Source: a bacterium
GTDB lineage: Bacteria > Planctomycetota > Planctomycetia > Pirellulales > UBA1268
DNA length: 57,196 nucleotides
NCBI GenBank assembly: GCA_029978085.1
Contig: JAPOJV010000003.1
Span: 1-57,196 of the forward strand
Direction: 5' to 3'
In this document: positions 8,847 through 18,997 of the stretch, in pieces
Position numbering within the stretch: position 1 is the stretch's first letter
Layout: every line of letters begins with the position of its first letter
Translations under genes and position numbers: made by a program
Notes under the pieces: generated by a model
Databases searched by the model: none
The model's input: the letters and a program-made list of their open reading frames with translations, nothing else
What the model was told of the DNA's origin: nothing

Positions 8847-11002
8847 GTGGTCGACGGCAACGCCTAATGGCCCTCATCGGCTCGGGTGCGATGCAAGTCT
8901 CGTCGCTGGACCTCGAAGACTCGGTCCAAATGCTCCTCGAGCTTGCACCGACACCCTCGCCTTTCCCTAGCGGTAAGGCAGCCGGCGCCCCAGCAGGGGC
9001 GACCCGTCCGAGCCTTCTCTTTCCCTGGATCTGGATTGCTGTCGCGATCCTCGTCACCGCGACGGCGGTGGCCCAGGCTGGGGAGCCGACGCTGGCTGAA
9101 GAGGCGGCGTTTCGGGCGGCCGTCGCGCGGGTGGCGGGGGCCGTTGTGCGGATCGAGCCCGTGGTGGCGTCGGAGGCGGCGGTCGGGAAAGGCACCGAGG
9201 CGGTCGCCGGCACTGGGCCCTCGACGGGTCTCGTGATCGATCCAGGCGGCTGGGTGCTCACGACGGCGTTCGCCGTGCCGAAAGACGTGGTCGACGTCGT
9301 GGTCGTGCGGCCTGACGGCGGACGGCAGGCGGCGCGGGCCGTGGGGCGTGATGTGCCACGCGGACTCGTGCTGCTCAGGACGGATGCGCTGCCCGACGCG
9401 CCGTCACTCGAGATCGTGTCACGTGCCGACCTCGCGCCGGGCCAGTGGACGATCGCCGTCGGCCGTGGCTGGGCATCTTCGGAGCCGGCCGTGGCGGTGG
9501 GCGTGCTCTCCGCGGTGAACCGGGCCTGGGGCCGCGCCGTGCAGACGGATGCGTCGGTCTCACCGGCCAACTATGGCGGCCCGCTCATCGACATCCGCGG
9601 CCGCGTGATCGGCATCCTCGCGCCACTGCCGGCCGATACGGCGGGCATGAATCTCGGCACGGAGCTCTATGACGCGGGCATCGGCTTTGCCGTGCCGCTC
9701 GCCGACGTGGCGCCGCTCCGCTCGCGGCTGGAGCAGGGGGAGACGCTGGCCGGCGGCGTGCTCGGCATCTCGTATCGTTCCGACGACCTCATCAACGGCG
9801 AGCCGGTGATCGCCAGCTGCCGGCAGGGCTCGCCCGCCGTCCGCGCCGGACTGCGGCCGGGCGATCGGATCGTGGCCATCGACGGCCAGGCCGTCACGCG
9901 GATCGCCGACGCCCGACAGCAGATCGTGCCCCGCCATGCCGGCGACACGATCCGCATCGACATCGTGAGGGGCGACTCAACGCCAGAGACGCACTCGTTC
10001 GCGGCCACGCTCGTGGCGGCCATGCCCCCGTGGCGGCAGGCGATGCTGGGACTCATCGCGGCGCCGGCGGCGGCAGACGCTGCCGACACGAAGGCCGCGG
10101 GCGTGACCGTCGAGTGGGTGCTGCCCGAGGGGCCGGCGGGCCGGGCGGGAGTGCAGGTCGGCGACGTGATCGAGGCGTTTGCACTGGAGGATGCTGCTGC
10201 GGTCGGTGATGACGAGTCGCGGCTGGACGGCGCCACCGATCTCGCCGGTCGTCTCGCGGGCCTCGAGCCAGCCACGAAGGTCACGCTCTCACTTCGCCGC
10301 GGCGACGACCGCCCCCGGCTGTCGATCGAGGCGACTGCCTTCGATCCGCGACTGCCCGCCGATCTGCCACCCCTGGCGGCCGATACGACCGGCGATGCCG
10401 CGAAGGTCATCAGGCTGACAGCCGCCGAAGTGGCCGAGCCGGCGCTGGCGGTCGTGCCGGCTGGAGATGCCGATGCGCCACTGGGCGTGCTTGTTTATTG
10501 CGGTCCGCCGCGCGGGCCGGTCGCCGACGCCGAGGCGACCCCCTGGAAGGCCGCCGTGGCGCGGCACGGCGTCGCAGTGATCCTCGCCGGCTCGGCCGAT
10601 CCGCAGCGCTGGAGCCGCGACGACGCCGACGGGATCAAGCGGGCCTTGGCAGCGCTGCACGCGCGGCGGCCGATCGATCCGCGGCGGGTGGCGGTCGCGG
10701 GGAGCGGAGCAGGGGGGAGCTTTGCCTGGGTCGTGGCCGAACGGCTGCCTGCCGTGATCCGCGGCGTGGCGCTCCAGAATGCCGCGCTGCCGCGCACCGC
10801 TGCGATCCCGACTGCCGAGCCGAGCCGCAGCCTCTGGGTGTTGCTGGGAGAATCCGCAGGAGATGTCGGCCGCCGACTGGCCGACGACCGTCGCCGGCTC
10901 GAGCAGGCAGGTCATGCCGTGGGCACGCTGCCCACGCCTCCGAACGACGCGATCCCCACCGACGACCTCTGCCGCTGGGTGCGGCTCCTCGGATTGCTGT
11001 AG
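8843..11002 (+). CDS. Pseudoprotease with two PDZ domains and an alpha/beta-hydrolase-like tail
   Basis: 719 residues. An unusual ~55-residue Pro/Ala-rich N-terminus precedes a hydrophobic helix at about 58-78, then a trypsin-fold domain (about 85-320), PDZ 1 (about 320-415), PDZ 2 (about 415-510) and a C-terminal alpha/beta-hydrolase-like part. The protease triad is gone: Phe143 (LTTAFAV), Gly174 (PRGLVLLRT) and Tyr244 (NYGGPL) replace His, Asp and Ser. In the hydrolase part the nucleophile elbow reads AGSGAGG where active relatives have G-x-S-x-G, so it also looks inactive. Start chosen by the ATGA overlap with the previous gene; a later ATG at 8867 is possible. Confidence 0.8.
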   Translation: MSGRRQRLMALIGSGAMQVSSLDLEDSVQMLLELAPTPSPFPSGKAAGAPAGATRPSLLFPWIWIAVAILVTATAVAQAGEPTLAEEAAFRAAVARVAGAVVRIEPVVASEAAVGKGTEAVAGTGPSTGLVIDPGGWVLTTAFAVPKDVVDVVVVRPDGGRQAARAVGRDVPRGLVLLRTDALPDAPSLEIVSRADLAPGQWTIAVGRGWASSEPAVAVGVLSAVNRAWGRAVQTDASVSPANYGGPLIDIRGRVIGILAPLPADTAGMNLGTELYDAGIGFAVPLADVAPLRSRLEQGETLAGGVLGISYRSDDLINGEPVIASCRQGSPAVRAGLRPGDRIVAIDGQAVTRIADARQQIVPRHAGDTIRIDIVRGDSTPETHSFAATLVAAMPPWRQAMLGLIAAPAAADAADTKAAGVTVEWVLPEGPAGRAGVQVGDVIEAFALEDAAAVGDDESRLDGATDLAGRLAGLEPATKVTLSLRRGDDRPRLSIEATAFDPRLPADLPPLAADTTGDAAKVIRLTAAEVAEPALAVVPAGDADAPLGVLVYCGPPRGPVADAEATPWKAAVARHGVAVILAGSADPQRWSRDDADGIKRALAALHARRPIDPRRVAVAGSGAGGSFAWVVAERLPAVIRGVALQNAALPRTAAIPTAEPSRSLWVLLGESAGDVGRRLADDRRRLEQAGHAVGTLPTPPNDAIPTDDLCRWVRLLGLL

Positions 11003-11005
11003 CCG

Positions 11006-12352
11006 TTATGTGGGGGTCATAGCGAGGGCCGACCGCTTGACCTGCTGCCAATAGCGCGAGAACCGCCCGAGGTCGGTGACGCGGGAGCGGTCGCAGAACG
11101 TGGGCCACGCCCGCACCTCGACCGGCAGCCGTGCGGCCATCTCTGCCACGGCCGCCCGCACGAGCGGGCAGGGCGTGTCAGCGAGGCTCACGCCATCACA
11201 GCCGTGCGCCGCGGCCCGCTCAGGAATCACCGTGCGTGGATCGCCGACGATCACCTCGACACCGGACACGTCGGCCAGACACTCGAACAGGAACACGAGC
11301 CGCTTGAGCGTCGGTCGCTCCCGTCGCAGCCAGACGGAGTCGATCACGTGCACACGTGGCGAATCGGGATACGCGGTCGCCGCGGGACTCCGCGGTGACA
11401 CCGAGTCGAGTGTGAGCCAGACGAGCGGTCGCGCAAGGGGCGGCTGCGGCGCCGGCCGCCACGGGGCCTCAGGACGGATGCGAAGCGGCGGGCGAGCCGC
11501 GGCCTCCCCGACGAACAGCCGCGCCGTCAGGTCGTCGTAGGATCCCTCGACGTCGCAGTGCCCCAGCACCGGACACGCTCGGCAGTGCACGCCGGCGGTG
11601 AACGTGTCCAGATTCTCACGATTGAAGAGATAGGGCTTGGCGGCGAACGTGCCCGCGACCCACTGCCAGGAGAGATGGTTGCTCGCGGGATCGCCATCGA
11701 GCAGATGCTCGAGGAACCAGTCGGCCCCTGCCTGCCACCGCACCCCGCGGACATGCACGAGCCAGGAGGCGAGCCACATCCGCTCATGGTTGTGCAGCCA
11801 GCCGGTCGTCTGCAGCCGCCGCACGAAGGCATCGATACAGGCCATGCCCGTCGCCGCGATGCGGACATCGTCGGGCACGTGGTCGAGGCGGGCCGCCGCA
11901 CGCGGGGCCGAGGCCGGTGGCTCGATGTCCGCATGGATGCGATCGCCGAGCGCCGCATGCACCTGCCGCCAGTAGTCGCGCCAGCCGAGTTCTGAAATCA
12001 GCTTTTCCGCCTGCTCCGCCGTGGCGACGCGGACGAGCGCCGCATCGCGCACCTCGGCCAGCCCGAGCACGCCGTGCCGGATCCAGGGAGAGAGGCCGGT
12101 GACGGCACCGGCGACGTAGTTGCGGCTGCGGGCATAGGCGACGGGATCGATCGCGGCGAGACGTTCGAATGCGGCGCGGCTGCCCCCCGAGGGAATGCCG
12201 AGTGCTGCGGCTCTCTCGGCTGCGTTCGAGTCCGCGTGACATCGCTTGGCCAGCGTCGCGACGAGCGTGGCCCGGTCGCTGCCGACGATCGAGGTCAGGT
12301 CTGCGTGATCGGGGTGCGACACGGAATCAGTCACGGGCGAGTGGTCCGCCAT
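11006..12352 (-). CDS. Photolyase/cryptochrome-like flavoprotein with swapped domain order
   Basis: 448 residues. The FAD-binding helical domain comes first (about 55-260): Y-A-R-S-R-N, LSPWIRHGVL, GWRDYW, TGMACIDAFVRRL, TGWLHNHERMWLASW, and SWQWVAGT with the N-x-L-S-W-Q-W signature of FAD contacts. A Cys cluster CRACPVLGHC follows (about 268-277). The last ~150 residues look like the Rossmann antenna domain that normally begins a photolyase (LVWLTLDS, VIDSVWLRR..., VEVIVGDP, CDGVSLADTPCP). Photolyases use blue light to reverse pyrimidine dimers. The conserved Trp and Asn residues suggest FAD binding, while DNA repair is not shown. Convergent with the pseudoprotease gene, 3 bases away. Confidence 0.78.
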   Translation of the reverse strand: MADHSPVTDSVSHPDHADLTSIVGSDRATLVATLAKRCHADSNAAERAAALGIPSGGSRAAFERLAAIDPVAYARSRNYVAGAVTGLSPWIRHGVLGLAEVRDAALVRVATAEQAEKLISELGWRDYWRQVHAALGDRIHADIEPPASAPRAAARLDHVPDDVRIAATGMACIDAFVRRLQTTGWLHNHERMWLASWLVHVRGVRWQAGADWFLEHLLDGDPASNHLSWQWVAGTFAAKPYLFNRENLDTFTAGVHCRACPVLGHCDVEGSYDDLTARLFVGEAAARPPLRIRPEAPWRPAPQPPLARPLVWLTLDSVSPRSPAATAYPDSPRVHVIDSVWLRRERPTLKRLVFLFECLADVSGVEVIVGDPRTVIPERAAAHGCDGVSLADTPCPLVRAAVAEMAARLPVEVRAWPTFCDRSRVTDLGRFSRYWQQVKRSALAMTPT

Positions 12353-12813
12353 TGGAGTGGATCAGCGGGCGAACGAGTGCGCTCTTCGCAGGCAGGCGAC
12401 TGCACTGAAAGTGGGCGCGAGACGACAGCCGAACGAGAAGGTGGCGGCCCACCCAACGGGAAGGATAACGGAGCATACGCCTTTTCGCCGCGAAATACCG
12501 CATTCACGCCGTGCAGGAGCTGCCGACCGCTTTTTTGTCGCGAGTGAAACGCGATGGCACGGTGTTTGCAATCTGCCCGAAGTCTGCGAGACGGCGGCCG
12601 CCCGCCGTCTGCGCCCATCGTCCAGAAGGATGCCCCAACGGCTTGGGTAAGCACTCCGCCTAGCTTGCCCAGGCCGGGGCATTCTGGATGGTGGGCAAGT
12701 CACGCCGTGACTTGTTTTTTCCGGTCACGGCGTGACCGGGCTACTTCGGGCTACTTTCCCCCGCGCGAGTCTACACTGTCGGGTAGTCCCCTCGCTCGCC
12801 CGGCAGAGACTCT
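12353..12813. other. Intergenic region between divergent genes, with hairpins
   Basis: 460 bases without a convincing gene. It holds a GC-rich hairpin (GACGGCGG/CCGCCGTC, about 12590-12610), a longer hairpin with arms CCAGAAGGATGCCCC (about 12619-12633) and GGGGCATTCTGG (about 12677-12688), and two palindromes of the dispersed family. Promoters for the photolyase-like gene and the PII gene should lie here, but I see no clear -35/-10 pair. Confidence 0.6.
12696..12739. repeat. Palindromic repeat cluster A (two units)
   Basis: Two 19-base palindromes: CAAGTCACGCCGTGACTTG (12696-12714) and CCGGTCACGGCGTGACCGG (12721-12739), separated by TTTTTT. Both share the core TCACG-C/G-CGTGA. The outer three base pairs differ between units but remain complementary. 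Confidence 0.9.
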
Positions 12814-13161
12814 GTGAAACTCATCATCGCGATCATCCAGCCCAACAAGCTCGAGAGCGTCAAGCAGGCGCTCTCCGAGGTGGAGGTGTTTCGTCTCACC
12901 GTCCTCGACGTGCAGGGTTTCGGCCGCCAGCGAGGACACGCCGAAACCTACCGCGGCCACGAGATCGCGGTGAACCTGCTGCGGAAGGTGCAGCTGCAGA
13001 TCGCCGTCAACGACGACTTCGTCGAGCCGACGATCGCGGCGATCGTGAAGGGGGGCCGCACGGGCGAGCGGGGCGAGATCGGCGACGGCAAGATCTTCGT
13101 GCTCCCCATGGACGAGTGCGTGCGGATCCGCACGGGCGAACGCGGCCGCGAAGCGATATGA
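12814..13161 (+). CDS. glnB: PII nitrogen-regulatory signal protein (GlnB/GlnK family)
   Basis: 115 residues, the normal PII length, with a GTG start at 12814. PII trimers sense ATP/ADP and 2-oxoglutarate and bind target enzymes or transporters through the T-loop. The T-loop (about 37-55: GFGRQRGHAETYRG) and the nucleotide-binding B-loop (GEIGDGKIF, about 87-95) are visible. Tyr46 is present, but position 51, the tyrosine uridylylated in enteric GlnB, is isoleucine, so control by uridylylation is unlikely. The C-loop RIRTGE is normal. The stop overlaps the next gene as ATGA, and no amtB or glnA is adjacent. Confidence 0.9.
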   Translation: MKLIIAIIQPNKLESVKQALSEVEVFRLTVLDVQGFGRQRGHAETYRGHEIAVNLLRKVQLQIAVNDDFVEPTIAAIVKGGRTGERGEIGDGKIFVLPMDECVRIRTGERGREAI

Positions 13162-15914
13162 CCGGCCTGAGTGGCCGTCGGATCGCGGTGCTGAATCCCG
13201 ACTCGATGGGGGATCTCATTCTGCGGCAGTCGCTCTTCGCGGCAATCGCCGCCCGGGCCGCGAGCCTCGCGCTCGTCGTGAGACCGGGACTGATTCCCGT
13301 GGCGGAGCGGCTCGCACCAGACGCCACGCTCGTGCCCCTGCCCGCCGATCCCTACGACCCCGTCGAGGAACCCGACCCGCTGCACGTGGCGCAGGTCGTC
13401 GCGGAACTGCGGACGCTCGACGTCGACACCGTCGTCGTCGCCGCCTACCAGCGAACGCGGTTCGACGAGTTGGTCGTCGAAGCGCTGCCGGAGACGACGC
13501 GGATCGGCTTCGCGGGCGACCGCTATCCGGCCAACACGCCTGCCGCCCAGCCCCTGGGCTGGCCCAAACGGTTGTCACATGCCGTGGCCGTACCCGAACA
13601 CGAGCACGACTGGCTGAAGAACCGGCGGCTTACCACGGTCATCTGCGGCGAGCAGCCTGACTGGCCGCGGCCACACCTCACGGCCACACGGCATGAGCTC
13701 GACGCCGCCGGACGCCTGCTCGCGAGGCAGGGCGTGGACTGGCCGTCGTTTCACGTAGCCTGCATCGGCGCGAGCGACCGCGTGGCGGTCCGCAGCTGGC
13801 CGGCCGACCGCTGGGCCGCCGTGCTCGACCATGCGATCCGCAGGCATGGCTGGCGGGTCGTGCTCGTCGGCACGCCCGACGAGCGCGAGGGCAACGCGTG
13901 CATCATGCGGCAGCTCGCGTTCGACGGGCAGGGCAAAGGCGGGTCCGCGTGGCTCGACACCACCATCGAGTTCGAGGCGATCCTCGGCCTGCTCTCACGG
14001 GCGGCCGGCTACATCGGCCGCGACTCCGGGCCGATGCACCTCGCGGCGGCGTTGGGCAAGCCGGTGATCAGCGTGACAGGGGGCGGCACGTGGCCACGGT
14101 TCGTACCGCTGGCACCGGCCGGCGCCAGCTTCTGCCTCGATGTCCCGTGCGCGGGCTGCGGCTGGTTCTGCCACCTCGACGAATCCTTCTGCGTGACGCA
14201 CGTGCCGACCGCACCGGTGCTCGAAGCCGTCGATGCACTCGCGACCAACCAGCTGACAACCGTTGCGGCGCGGGCCCTGCCACGCAGTGAGTCGCTCGCC
14301 ATCCACATGGAGCGGGAGGCGGCCCGCGTCGGCCGCAGCCTCTCCTGGGAGCTGCATCGCGCGAGCGGGCAGCAGCCGCACGCGGCACCTGCCCCGCGTG
14401 AGACACCGCGCAGCGATCGGCCGCGGGTCTTTCTCGGGATGCCGTTCTACGGCGCCGGCAACATCGGCGACGACCTCGCGCTCGCAGGCTTTCTGGAGGC
14501 ATGGAGGCGGCTCGGACGTCCGGCGGACCTCGTGGCCGCGATCCCGTTTCCGCTCGCCCCTCAGGCGCGGCGGTTTCCCGACATCGAGTGGCATGCCGAC
14601 GCGCCGCACGTGCGAGAGGCCGCGATCCGTGACTGCGACGCCTGGCTCGCCCTCGGCGGCAGCCCGTTTCAGACCGACAGTGGCCCGTGGATGCTCGATC
14701 ATCTCGCCCGCGACACCCATCTCTGCCGGCGGTTCGACCGGCCGATGTATTTCCTGGGCACGGGACTCAACGACCGAGCCGCACTCGCCGACCCGCGGGC
14801 CCGCGACGCGGTCGCTGGTGCGACCCATCTCTGGATCCGCGACGCCGACTGCGCCGCCTGGCTGGCGGATGTGGCCGGCGCCGAGCGGGTGACCGCCACC
14901 GCCGACCTCGCCCACGTCTTTCTCGAGCAACTGTCGACATCGGCACCGGAACCGAACCGGCTCGGCTGGACGCTCGCCTTCGAAGACGAGTCGCGCTGCG
15001 AGCCGGGGGCGATCGAGCAGGTGGTCGCCCGGCTGACCGACTGGACCCACGACTGGCTCGTGCAGGATGTCCGCCTGCTGCCCGGCGGCGAGCGCTGGTG
15101 GCACCGACAGCTCGACGCGACCACGCGGCACGCCACGCACGTGAAGCTGCCCGACTATGCCGCGGCCACGACCGCACAACTGCTCGCCGCCTGGCCGTGC
15201 GGCGAGGCTGTGGTCAGCAGCCGCTACCATGCGTTGCTCGTGGGGGCCTGGCGAGGAAGTCGGCTCGTGGCCGTCTCCCGGAGCGACAAACTCGCCGCCG
15301 CAGCCACCTCACTCGGCTGCACGGTCATCGATCGGGCCGACGATGCTCCGACGCTGTGTGCCGCGATCGCGGCCGCGACACCGATCGATTGCGGGCGGCT
15401 CACCGCACTCGCGGCATCGGCCTTCGACGCCTGCCAGGCCTTTGCAGACCGGCTTCGTCGCGATGCCTTGGCCGCAGCCTCGAAGTCTCTCTCGGGCATC
15501 GAGTTCGGCCCGCGGCTCGCCGGCGGCGGCTGGCACGAACCCGAGCGCGATGCGGTGTCGTGGTTTCGCTGGCTGGGAGCCGCGCCGTCCGCCTGGGTCG
15601 ACGTGCCAGTGCCGGCCACCGGCGCGATCCGCCTCCGCTGTGACGTGGGGCATGTCGCAGCGGCCGGCATCGCCGAGGGCGTGCAACTCTGGGCCGACGG
15701 CGTGCCGCTGGCGACCAGCCTGCAACACGGCGATCAGGGGTGGACGATCGAGGCCGACCTGCCGCCCCGCGCCGCAAGGAGCATCGTGCGGGTCGAGTTC
15801 GTCTCGCGCGATGCGATCCGCCCGTGCGACCTCGACCCCACCAACCCGGAGATCCGCCGGCTCGCGATCGCCGTGCGGCGACTGCGGCTGGAGCCGGCGG
15901 TGGTTCAGGACTGA
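13158..15914 (+). CDS. Fusion of GT9 heptosyltransferase-like and polysaccharide pyruvyl transferase domains
   Basis: 918 residues. Residues 1-370 resemble ADP-heptose:LPS heptosyltransferases (GT9): an N-terminal NPDSMGDLILRQSLF motif and the donor-site motif GYIGRDSGPMHLAAALGKP. Residues about 415-730 resemble polysaccharide pyruvyl transferase (CsaB-like): GAGNIGDDLALAGF, LALGGSPFQTDSGPWML, VSSRYHALLVGAWRGSRLVAV and a following DKL. The last ~150 residues look like a beta-sandwich. The cytoplasmic enzyme probably builds and caps a surface glycan. There is no signal peptide. Start chosen by the ATGA overlap with the PII gene. Its stop overlaps the convergent gene by 10 bases. A Cys cluster (about 330-350: CLDVPCAGCGWFCH) lies near the domain border. 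Confidence 0.82.
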   Translation: MTGLSGRRIAVLNPDSMGDLILRQSLFAAIAARAASLALVVRPGLIPVAERLAPDATLVPLPADPYDPVEEPDPLHVAQVVAELRTLDVDTVVVAAYQRTRFDELVVEALPETTRIGFAGDRYPANTPAAQPLGWPKRLSHAVAVPEHEHDWLKNRRLTTVICGEQPDWPRPHLTATRHELDAAGRLLARQGVDWPSFHVACIGASDRVAVRSWPADRWAAVLDHAIRRHGWRVVLVGTPDEREGNACIMRQLAFDGQGKGGSAWLDTTIEFEAILGLLSRAAGYIGRDSGPMHLAAALGKPVISVTGGGTWPRFVPLAPAGASFCLDVPCAGCGWFCHLDESFCVTHVPTAPVLEAVDALATNQLTTVAARALPRSESLAIHMEREAARVGRSLSWELHRASGQQPHAAPAPRETPRSDRPRVFLGMPFYGAGNIGDDLALAGFLEAWRRLGRPADLVAAIPFPLAPQARRFPDIEWHADAPHVREAAIRDCDAWLALGGSPFQTDSGPWMLDHLARDTHLCRRFDRPMYFLGTGLNDRAALADPRARDAVAGATHLWIRDADCAAWLADVAGAERVTATADLAHVFLEQLSTSAPEPNRLGWTLAFEDESRCEPGAIEQVVARLTDWTHDWLVQDVRLLPGGERWWHRQLDATTRHATHVKLPDYAAATTAQLLAAWPCGEAVVSSRYHALLVGAWRGSRLVAVSRSDKLAAAATSLGCTVIDRADDAPTLCAAIAAATPIDCGRLTALAASAFDACQAFADRLRRDALAAASKSLSGIEFGPRLAGGGWHEPERDAVSWFRWLGAAPSAWVDVPVPATGAIRLRCDVGHVAAAGIAEGVQLWADGVPLATSLQHGDQGWTIEADLPPRAARSIVRVEFVSRDAIRPCDLDPTNPEIRRLAIAVRRLRLEPAVVQD

Positions 15915-16891
15915 GGCTTCGCCCGCACGGTTGCGGCCACGGTCTCGTGTGGGATGCGGGCGATGCCGCACCGCTCGTCGTTCAGGCCATAGCTGATCAG
16001 CCATGTGCCGCCATCGATCGCGGCACCACATGGATAGACGACCGACTCGACGGCTGGATTGAGCGACGGCAGGTGCCGCACGTCGCGGTGCGGCCCGGCC
16101 AGATCGAGCGACATGACCGGCTCCGCGCGCGGAGCAAACGGAACCGCGGCTGCGAAGGCATAGGCGGCCGCTTCGTAGCGATATCCCGTCGCGCCGTCGT
16201 GGATCGAGTGGGCGAACGACCAATAGTGACCGTCGTGCCAGACCGGAGGCGCGCCGCCGCGGAGCCCGCCGTGGCTCGCCGGATAGCCGGCTGCTGCGAA
16301 GGCGGTCTCCGCGAGCGGTGCGCACCGCACCTCACCGGCGACGTCGAACGACGCCCGCAGCACGCGATGGGGCATGATCGAATAGACGCACAGCAGGTCG
16401 CCGTCGGCCGTGGTGAAGAACGTCCAGTTTTTTTCGAGCGGTCGACGCTCGCCGCAGAGCACGAGTTCGCGAGGCTGGCCGAACGGCGTGAGCGTCCGCG
16501 CGTCGAGCTCCTGCAGAAACTGGTGATTGCAGGGCTCATGCCAGCCCGAATTCCAGTACACGAAGAGCCGGTCGCCCCAGCGGTAGAGCCGCGGATCGGC
16601 AAACCAGCGATGCACGACGTCGGGATAGCGATCGCCCGGTGGCAGCCGGAGCTGATCCGACAGGCCGCTCGGCGAGCCGGGCATGACCCGCAGGTCGCGG
16701 TCGAGCCGGCAGATCGCGATCCGGCGCAGCTGATCGGCCAGCACGATGCGATAGGCGAGCAGCCAGCCGTCGCCATCCCGGACGAGCCCGGGGTTGAACG
16801 CCCACACGGGGCTGGTGCCCGCGGCCTTCCGCCAGACGTCGGGCAGCAGCTCGGTGGAGTCGAAGACGACGCAGTCGGGGGCTCGGCTCAT
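15905..16891 (-). CDS. Five-bladed propeller protein of GH43/GH130 type
   Basis: 328 residues. The blades show the usual pattern of this fold: FNPGLVRDGDGWLLAYR (about 32-48), FADPRLYRWGDRLFVYWN (about 97-114), EKNWTFFTTADGDLLCVYS, GGAPPVWHDGHYWSFAHS and YPCGAAIDGGTWLISYG. GH130 enzymes phosphorolyse beta-mannosides and GH43 enzymes cleave arabinosides or xylosides; I cannot assign the substrate. Asp99 of the ADPRL motif is a plausible catalytic or structural acid. No signal peptide is seen, so it may act in the cytoplasm. It follows the GT9/pyruvyl transferase fusion convergently. Confidence 0.7.
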   Translation of the reverse strand: MSRAPDCVVFDSTELLPDVWRKAAGTSPVWAFNPGLVRDGDGWLLAYRIVLADQLRRIAICRLDRDLRVMPGSPSGLSDQLRLPPGDRYPDVVHRWFADPRLYRWGDRLFVYWNSGWHEPCNHQFLQELDARTLTPFGQPRELVLCGERRPLEKNWTFFTTADGDLLCVYSIMPHRVLRASFDVAGEVRCAPLAETAFAAAGYPASHGGLRGGAPPVWHDGHYWSFAHSIHDGATGYRYEAAAYAFAAAVPFAPRAEPVMSLDLAGPHRDVRHLPSLNPAVESVVYPCGAAIDGGTWLISYGLNDERCGIARIPHETVAATVRAKPQS

Positions 16892-16914
16892 CGCTGACCC
16901 GGGAGGGCGTCGAA

Positions 16915-18456
<1,542 letters not shown>

Positions 18457-18642
18457 GGCCGAAGCAGGGCGGAAACGCGGGCGGCCACCCGGGCGGTCCG
18501 GGCGGCACGCCGGCATCGTACCTGCCCGCCGCGACCGCGGCACCCTATCCCTGCAGTGCCGCGGTATTGGGCCGGGTTGTACACTCGGCCTCCCTGCGGC
18601 CGTCCGCGCCATCCCGCTCCTGCGTACCCCGGTGAGATCGAC

Positions 18643-18942
18643 ATGACCCTCGGCGAGTTCCAGTCCCTGATCCGCAGGATGTACCACGACAAGGACGCAG
18701 CCCGCGGCGTGGAGGGCACGTTCATGTGGCTCACCGAAGAGATTGGTGAGCTGGCCACGGCGCTCCGCAGCGGCACCCACGACGAACAGACGCTCGAGTT
18801 CGCCGACGTGCTGGCCTGGCTGGCGACGATCGCCAACGTGGCCGGCGTCGATCTCGACGAGGCGGTGCGCCGCAAATATGGCGGGGGCTGCCCGGGCTGT
18901 GGCCAGCTCGCCTGCACCTGCCCCGATGCCGAAAAGCCCTGA
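18643..18942 (+). CDS. MazG-like nucleotide pyrophosphohydrolase
   Basis: 99 residues, all-alpha. The metal-binding motifs of the MazG fold are visible: EEIGELATAL (about 29-38, E-E-x-x-E) and EFADVLAWLATIA (about 51-63, E-x-x-D). These enzymes hydrolyse non-canonical or excess NTPs to NMP and pyrophosphate. A C-terminal tail with four cysteines (CPGCGQLACTC) is unusual and could bind zinc. The downstream membrane gene starts 55 bases on, so co-transcription is possible. Confidence 0.78.
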   Translation: MTLGEFQSLIRRMYHDKDAARGVEGTFMWLTEEIGELATALRSGTHDEQTLEFADVLAWLATIANVAGVDLDEAVRRKYGGGCPGCGQLACTCPDAEKP

Positions 18943-18997
18943 CGCCCAATCCTGAATCCCTGTTGACCGCCGGAGGCTGCCAGCGGCCGCCCGACCG

